Source of the DNA: Planctomycetota bacterium
GTDB taxonomy: Bacteria; Planctomycetota; Phycisphaerae; Sedimentisphaerales; Anaerobacaceae
Direction of reading: 5' to 3'
Assembly: GCA_013202635.1 (NCBI GenBank)
Contig: JABMRO010000303.1
Coordinates: 1 to 11,818, forward strand
Length of the DNA stretch: 11,818 nucleotides
Numbering within the stretch: position 1 is the first letter of the stretch; every line of letters starts with the position of its first letter. Below are positions 7,451 through 11,818 of the stretch, piece by piece. Made by a program: the position numbers and the translations under genes. The notes below the pieces were generated by a model. That model ran no database searches. It worked only from the letters and a program-made list of their open reading frames with translations, and was not told the origin of the DNA.

Positions 7451-8218
7451 TTGAAGGATAAAGCAGCAATAAAAGCAATTACATTTGACTTATGGGACAC
7501 TGTTTTCATCGATGATTCAGATGAGCCGAAGCGCGCGGCACAAGGACTTGCACCCAAACCTGTTGAACGACGAAACCTGGTTCAGCAATTCTTAGACCGT
7601 CACGAACCAATTTCAAGAGACCTGATTGATCTGGCTTACGATACGACAGACGCTGCATTTCGCCAGGTATGGTATGGTCAAAATGTCACGTGGACGGTTC
7701 GCCAGCGTCTTTCGGTCCTGCTCAAAGGCTTGAAACGTAATCTGCCGGAGCCTGAGTTCGATGAGCTGGTTCGGCTGCACGAAGATATGGAATTGGCAGT
7801 TCAACCAGACTTAGCGCCCAATGTCACCGAGGCATTAAGCTCTCTACATGGAAAATATCAATTGGGTGTGATATCAGACGCAATTTTCAGTCCGGGCCGT
7901 GCTCTTCGCCGGTTATTAGCAGACTACGATATTCTGAAATACTTTCATTCTTTTGTTTTCTCTGATGAAGTCGGTTGCGCCAAGCCCAACACTGCCGTCT
8001 TCGAAGTGGCAGCCGAGGGTCTTGGTGTCAAACCCGGCGAGATTGTACATATCGGAGACCGAGAGTTAAAAGATATCGATGGTCCACATGCCGCTGGTGC
8101 TCGTGCTGTTTTATGCACGGTAGTCAAAGATCGCTGCAGTGAAAACACTAAGGCGGATGCCATCTGCAGCAACTTTCCGGACCTACCGGCTATTTTGGAA
8201 AAGCTAAACAAACGATAA
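7451..8218 (+). CDS. HAD superfamily hydrolase (haloacid dehalogenase-like, subfamily I)
   Basis: The 255-residue protein carries the HAD motifs in order: motif I FDLWDT with nucleophile Asp13, motif II VISD (Ser142), motif III Lys in CAKPN (Lys178) and motif IV HIGDRELKDIDG (Asp203, Asp208). A helical cap of about 100 residues between motifs I and II indicates subfamily I. The position two residues after the nucleophile, normally the acid/base Asp in phosphatases, is Trp15, followed by Asp16. The start is a TTG: an in-frame stop (7445-7447) lies just upstream and no ATG precedes motif I, so 7451 is the only sensible start, although its ribosome binding site is poor (GGGGG at 7434-7438, 12 bases away). 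It is probably cotranscribed with the amidotransferase gene 15 bases downstream. The substrate is unknown. It is not a second phosphonatase, since the cap lacks the PhnX lysine motif. Confidence 0.85.
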   Translation: MKDKAAIKAITFDLWDTVFIDDSDEPKRAAQGLAPKPVERRNLVQQFLDRHEPISRDLIDLAYDTTDAAFRQVWYGQNVTWTVRQRLSVLLKGLKRNLPEPEFDELVRLHEDMELAVQPDLAPNVTEALSSLHGKYQLGVISDAIFSPGRALRRLLADYDILKYFHSFVFSDEVGCAKPNTAVFEVAAEGLGVKPGEIVHIGDRELKDIDGPHAAGARAVLCTVVKDRCSENTKADAICSNFPDLPAILEKLNKR

Positions 8219-8233
8219 CTACAGGAGTAACGG

Positions 8234-9094
8234 ATGACAACTCCCTTACGATTTCTAATTATTGACGGCTATCCTAAGCAAAGCCGTGATGACCTCCAGA
8301 CAGCCGGCATGAAACTCGCCTGGGAGCTTTACACAGATATGCTTCTGCAGCATCTTAAGGAAGCTGTATATGATATTTTACTTCCAAGTGACCCCGGTGT
8401 TGATATACCATCGGCAAAAGACCTCCATAATTATGCCGGCATAATCTGGACGGGCTGCAACCTCACTATTTTTGACACAGAAAATGCAAGCGTCACCAGC
8501 CAAATTGAATTGGCCAAAAACGCTTACGAGGTGGGAGTGCCAAGCTTTGGAAGCTGCTGGGGAATACAAATGGCCGTCTTCGCCGCCGGTGGCCAGGTCG
8601 AGCCTAATCCCAAAGGACGTGAGATGGGAATGGCCCGCAAAATTCACCAGACACCTGAGGCGTATAATCACCCAATGTTTGAAGGCAAACCACGTATATT
8701 TGAAGGCTTCGTAAGCCATGATGACATAGTTACCAAGCTCCCGCCCGGCGGGGTTTTGCTGGCGGGTAACAGCTTCGCCAACATCCAGGCAATAGCAGTG
8801 ACCCATAAGAACGGAACTTTCTGGGCCACACAGTATCATCCTGAGTACAATCTACACGAGATGGCCAGATTAATTGTCGCCCGGGAGAAAAAACTCACCG
8901 CCGCCGGATTCTTCCGCAGCCACGAAGAAATGATGAGCCTTGTGGAGCGTATGGAGGAACTTGCCAGAGAACCAGACCGAAAGGACCTTCGCTGGCAATT
9001 AGCTATTGATGATGATGTGCTCTCCGACGAAATCCGACAATGCGAATTCGTTAATTGGTTAAATAAGCTGGTCCTGCCCACGGCCGGCCGTTAG
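8234..9094 (+). CDS. Class I glutamine amidotransferase-like protein of unknown substrate
   Basis: The 286-residue protein has a complete class I (GuaA-type) amidotransferase triad: nucleophile elbow GSCWGIQ (Cys108) and QYHPEYN (His202, Glu204). The opening FLIIDGYPKQSRDD and the segment EPNPKGREMGMARKI are characteristic of a stand-alone subgroup widespread in proteobacteria and annotated only as type 1 glutamine amidotransferase. The C-terminal extension after the catalytic domain (about 215-286, rich in Glu/Arg) is part of that subgroup. No synthetase or acceptor domain is fused or adjacent, so it may hydrolyse gamma-glutamyl compounds or supply ammonia to an unknown partner. AGGAG at 8223-8227, six bases before the ATG, is a good ribosome binding site. 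It sits 15 bases after the HAD gene and converges with the oxidoreductase gene, with 22 bases between their stops. Confidence 0.85.
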   Translation: MTTPLRFLIIDGYPKQSRDDLQTAGMKLAWELYTDMLLQHLKEAVYDILLPSDPGVDIPSAKDLHNYAGIIWTGCNLTIFDTENASVTSQIELAKNAYEVGVPSFGSCWGIQMAVFAAGGQVEPNPKGREMGMARKIHQTPEAYNHPMFEGKPRIFEGFVSHDDIVTKLPPGGVLLAGNSFANIQAIAVTHKNGTFWATQYHPEYNLHEMARLIVAREKKLTAAGFFRSHEEMMSLVERMEELAREPDRKDLRWQLAIDDDVLSDEIRQCEFVNWLNKLVLPTAGR

Positions 9095-9116
9095 TAAAAT
9101 TTCCACACAAAGAATC

Positions 9117-11024
9117 TTAAAGAGTCCACTCCAGGCCGAGTTCGAGCAATTTGGCATCTGTGGGATTACCGGTTTTACTGTCCCAGCCCATCAAGCCATA
9201 ATACTGGTCCAACATCTTCACAAAGGCATCGCTGTCAACGCATTTTCCTTTTGCCGGACCATCAGGCAAAGCCTTACCGAGCCTTTCCGGAAGACGGTCA
9301 TGCTCACGAACAAAGCCTCTTTTAGCATTGAGCTGCCGCATCATATTAACCCGTCGTTCGCCGACCTTCATTAACTCCCATAGTGTACATTCCCAGCCGG
9401 TGGTATAGAGGAGCAAATCTTCGAGTTCGCGGTAATTAAAGAGGTTGCCGGGCCCCCAGCAAAACATACACAAACACAATGTATCGAGCAAACTATAGAA
9501 ATATTGTGAATATACCGTCATGCGCACTTTGTCAAGCTCATACGAATCCGAGGCTTTACGAATTCCGGATTGCTCAGCAGAAGCAGAATGCGCTGATTTG
9601 AAGATACCCAGTCCTTTGCGTGCTTCGGAATCACTGGCTAAAAGCCAGTCATGTTCCGACGACATATGGTCGGGTCCGATGGGACAGACCGCATACATCA
9701 GCGCCTGGCTTGGCTTGACCTGTGCCATATGAACAGCTAAGCCATTGTTTTTTACATGTATGGCATAATCAGCAGTTTGCCTGCCGAAGTGCTCGACTGC
9801 GGCCTCGAATCCCTCAGCTAATATGTCTCCTATGCCCTGCCGCTGAGCTACGCGTTCTATCAGCCAGAGCAGTGCATCCGGGTCACCGAAACCAAGCGAC
9901 TTGCCGTCCGTCGCCTCCGGCGTAATCAGACCTTTCTCCACAGATTCGAAAAGATATGCCGCCAAACCACCCATTGTAATAGTATCAATTCCATAATTGT
10001 TACATAGCTCATTCGCTTTGGCTACAGCAGCCGGCTCGGTAATATCCAGATTGGAACCAAGAAGCCCAAGCGTCTCAAACTCCGGCCCGCCAAGTCTGTC
10101 GGTTACCTTGTAAGGCTTTTCTGTTTTCACTTTCCTGCGGCATCCAACAACACAGGCAAAACATGTCGTAAAACCCGTTCCTATACTGGGCTCAAAATTA
10201 GCCCCATCCAGATTTTTGTAATCCTGGTGATAACTGCGAGAGTAGTTGTGCGTAGCCAGGTTTCCGGCTTCGGCCTGAAATCCCAGCACCCCCGGCGTTC
10301 CATACTTACTCAAGGTCGTTGGAAATCCTGAATCAGGCAAACGTTCTGAAGCCAGGCGACCTAATTTCTTTAGCCCTTCCGGGTCCGCAAAGTTTATTTT
10401 ATTGTTTCCCCTGACAACAATTGCGCGAAGATTCTTGCTTCCAAAAACGGCTCCCATGCCTGTCCTGCCCGCAACGTCATTCAAGTCAGCCACAAGGCAT
10501 GCAAATCGTACGAGTTTTTCTCCGGCCGGCCCGCACTGCAGGATGCTGAGTTTACCGCCACCCACTTCCTCTGTAAGAGTATCATACACATCGAGAACAT
10601 TTTGGCCTTTCAGGTGGCTCGCCTGCTTGATTTGTAAGTCCTGTCCATCAATCAGTAAATAAACCGGTGTTTTTGATTTGCCTGTAATAACAATAGCATC
10701 GTAACCGGCCCGTTTAATCATCGGCCCGATATTTCCTCCCGTCTGGCTGTCACCAATTGCGCCGGTAACCGGTGACAAAGCAGTTACACAACAACGGCTT
10801 ACACCACTGACCGGCGCCCCGGTAGTAACTCCCGGTGCAATGGTCAATATGTTCTGTTCGGCTAAAGCATCTATGTCGGAGGCAGTTTCCTTAAGAAGAA
10901 AGTATGTCCCGAAAGCCCCCCCGCCAAGGTACATACGGTAGAAATCCTCGGAGAACTTTTGCTTTTCGAGTGCACCCGAGGTCAGATTAACTCGAAGAAC
11001 CGTTCCCGTAAAGCCATTAGACAT
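9117..11024 (-). CDS. aor: Tungsten-containing aldehyde:ferredoxin oxidoreductase
   Basis: AOR oxidises aldehydes to carboxylic acids with ferredoxin as acceptor, or works in reverse, using a tungsto-bispterin and a [4Fe-4S] cluster in the cytoplasm of anaerobes. The 635-residue protein begins with the family's GFTGTVLRVNLTSG (4-17) and has LGGGAFGTYFL (33-43), APGVTTGAPVSG (63-74) and TGGNIGPMIKRAGYDAI (95-111) of the N-terminal pterin domain. Cluster ligands are Cys288, Cys291 and Cys295 (CFACVVGC) with the fourth in DTLCLC (Cys519), matching Cys288/291/295/494 of Pyrococcus furiosus AOR. The ATG at 11024 is chosen over the in-frame TTG at 11042 because GGAGG lies six bases before it and homology starts there. 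It follows the iron alcohol dehydrogenase gene by 45 bases on the same strand. The physiological aldehyde is unknown; acetaldehyde is one possibility. Confidence 0.94.
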   Translation of the reverse strand: MSNGFTGTVLRVNLTSGALEKQKFSEDFYRMYLGGGAFGTYFLLKETASDIDALAEQNILTIAPGVTTGAPVSGVSRCCVTALSPVTGAIGDSQTGGNIGPMIKRAGYDAIVITGKSKTPVYLLIDGQDLQIKQASHLKGQNVLDVYDTLTEEVGGGKLSILQCGPAGEKLVRFACLVADLNDVAGRTGMGAVFGSKNLRAIVVRGNNKINFADPEGLKKLGRLASERLPDSGFPTTLSKYGTPGVLGFQAEAGNLATHNYSRSYHQDYKNLDGANFEPSIGTGFTTCFACVVGCRRKVKTEKPYKVTDRLGGPEFETLGLLGSNLDITEPAAVAKANELCNNYGIDTITMGGLAAYLFESVEKGLITPEATDGKSLGFGDPDALLWLIERVAQRQGIGDILAEGFEAAVEHFGRQTADYAIHVKNNGLAVHMAQVKPSQALMYAVCPIGPDHMSSEHDWLLASDSEARKGLGIFKSAHSASAEQSGIRKASDSYELDKVRMTVYSQYFYSLLDTLCLCMFCWGPGNLFNYRELEDLLLYTTGWECTLWELMKVGERRVNMMRQLNAKRGFVREHDRLPERLGKALPDGPAKGKCVDSDAFVKMLDQYYGLMGWDSKTGNPTDAKLLELGLEWTL

Positions 11025-11030
11025 AACATA

Positions 11031-11035
11031 CCTCC
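11031..11035 (-). promoter_or_regulatory. Ribosome binding site fixing the AOR start
   Basis: On the minus strand GGAGG is followed by six bases (TATGTT) and then ATG at 11024. It lies downstream of the in-frame TTG at 11042, which rules that codon out as the main start and sets the protein at 635 residues. Confidence 0.8.
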
Positions 11036-11069
11036 ACTGCAAGTGAGAAAGCCTAAAATTAAATACTGT

Positions 11070-11818
11070 TTAAAAAGCTTCTTTGTAAAGCATAAGCAAA
11101 TCCTGCTCGGTGCAGCCCCGAGGATTCGACTTATGACAGGGGTCCTCAAAGGCCTTTTTCGCCAGCATTGGAAGCTGGTCTTCTTTTATGCCCACGTCAC
11201 CAAGTGATTTCGGTATTCCGATACGTTTATTAAGATCTTGAATTGCCTCGATAGCTTTATCCGCGGCCTCGCTTTCCGAAAGATTGAATGTGTTTATTCC
11301 AAAACACTGTGCAACCCTGGCATATTGAGCCGCCGATACCTCTTTATTATATTTCATTACAGGAACAAGACAAATGGCATTGGCAAGACCATGCTGAATA
11401 CCAAACTCACTTGACAACGGATGTGACAGAGAATGTGCCGCTCCGAGGTCTTTTTGAAAAGCCATCGCTCCCATTGCAGCGGCCACCTGCATCATTCCGC
11501 GAGCTTCAATATCCGCTCCATTGGAATATGCCCTCGGCAGGTACAGCCACACCATACGTATTGCCTCAAGAGCAATAGCGTCACACATCGGATGAAACAC
11601 GGTGCATACCAGCGCTTCGATAGCGTGAGTCATCGCATCCATACCGGTCGAGGCGGTCAGGTTCGCCGGCAGTCCAACAGTCAATTCAGGATCCAGTATC
11701 GCCATCTCGGCCATCAACGGCTGGGCACCAAATATTTCTTTTCGACCCACCTGTCGTATCGTGATAACACTGCTTCGCCCGACTTCACTGCCGGTACCTG
11801 CTGTAGTTGGAATCGCGC
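11070..11818 (-). CDS. Iron-containing (group III) alcohol dehydrogenase, 5' partial
   Basis: The frame is open to the window edge; about 249 codons are visible and roughly the first 135 residues of a typical 385-residue enzyme are missing. The visible part starts in the NAD-binding signature IPTTAGTGSEVGRSS, then the metal-binding domain: DPELTVGLP, TGMDAMTHAIEA, LGAAHSLSHPLS and GIQHGLANA. Counting from the GTG at 11750, the metal ligands are Asp38, His42, His106 and His120, with spacing nearly identical to FucO (Asp196, His200, His263, His277). These enzymes interconvert aldehydes and primary alcohols with NAD(P)H; the substrate cannot be fixed from the sequence. The AOR gene follows on the same strand after 45 bases, suggesting one operon handling aldehyde/alcohol/acid interconversion. 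Confidence 0.93.
   Translation of the reverse strand, partial: AIPTTAGTGSEVGRSSVITIRQVGRKEIFGAQPLMAEMAILDPELTVGLPANLTASTGMDAMTHAIEALVCTVFHPMCDAIALEAIRMVWLYLPRAYSNGADIEARGMMQVAAAMGAMAFQKDLGAAHSLSHPLSSEFGIQHGLANAICLVPVMKYNKEVSAAQYARVAQCFGINTFNLSESEAADKAIEAIQDLNKRIGIPKSLGDVGIKEDQLPMLAKKAFEDPCHKSNPRGCTEQDLLMLYKEAF

Noticed and set aside
8378..8839. Long open frame antisense to the amidotransferase gene (153 codons)
   Set aside because: It lies wholly opposite a gene with a complete catalytic triad, shows no recognisable motif, and is best explained as a shadow frame.
9080..9091. Perfect 12-base palindrome ACGGCCGGCCGT at the 3' end of the amidotransferase gene, as a bidirectional terminator
   Set aside because: It lies inside coding sequence, folds to at most a four-base-pair stem, and has no T run behind it on either strand.
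11025..11042. TTG at 11042 as the start of the AOR gene
   Set aside because: The GGAGG ribosome binding site falls inside this extension, and family similarity begins at the ATG at 11024.

Overview
The window carries a phosphonate (C-P bond) catabolism cassette followed by a few accessory genes. The organism looks like an anaerobic or microaerophilic member of the PVC group, most plausibly a phycisphaera-type planctomycete. Three things point there: a type II secretion-like prepilin ending in an H-X9-DG motif, typical of Planctomycetes and Lentisphaerae; an oxygen-sensitive tungsten aldehyde:ferredoxin oxidoreductase; and moderate GC content. The taxonomic call is an inference from gene style. 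No rRNA or other marker gene is present.

Bases 2-6352 (+ strand) form one apparent operon. It encodes an organophosphate:phosphate-antiporter-type MFS permease (5' end outside the window), 2-aminoethylphosphonate (2-AEP):pyruvate transaminase PhnW, a class III PLP enzyme that best fits PbfA ((R)-1-hydroxy-2-AEP ammonia-lyase), phosphonoacetaldehyde hydrolase PhnX, and a CoA-acylating-type aldehyde dehydrogenase of the MmsA/IolA family. The implied route is uptake of 2-AEP and its hydroxylated analogue, convergence of both on phosphonoacetaldehyde through PhnW and PbfA, C-P cleavage by PhnX to acetaldehyde and phosphate, and oxidation of the aldehyde, probably to acetyl-CoA. Phosphate released by PhnX could serve as the counter-ion for an antiporter, though the transporter's substrate is inferred only from context.

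A 195-base intergenic region follows, with a weak terminator-like hairpin and a promoter candidate, then a lone H-X9-DG prepilin-like gene (6548-7330). After a 120-base gap come a HAD-family hydrolase with an altered first motif and, 15 bases downstream, a class I glutamine amidotransferase-like protein. These two probably form an operon of unknown function.

The last 2.7 kb is on the minus strand and converges on the amidotransferase gene with only 22 bases between stop codons. It holds an iron-containing alcohol dehydrogenase (5' end outside the window) followed by a complete aldehyde:ferredoxin oxidoreductase. Both are aldehyde-metabolising enzymes and could consume acetaldehyde from the PhnX reaction, but they are a separate transcription unit and that link is speculative.

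No tRNA, rRNA, CRISPR array, insertion sequence or transcriptional regulator was recognised. No stretch longer than 195 bases lacks a gene.
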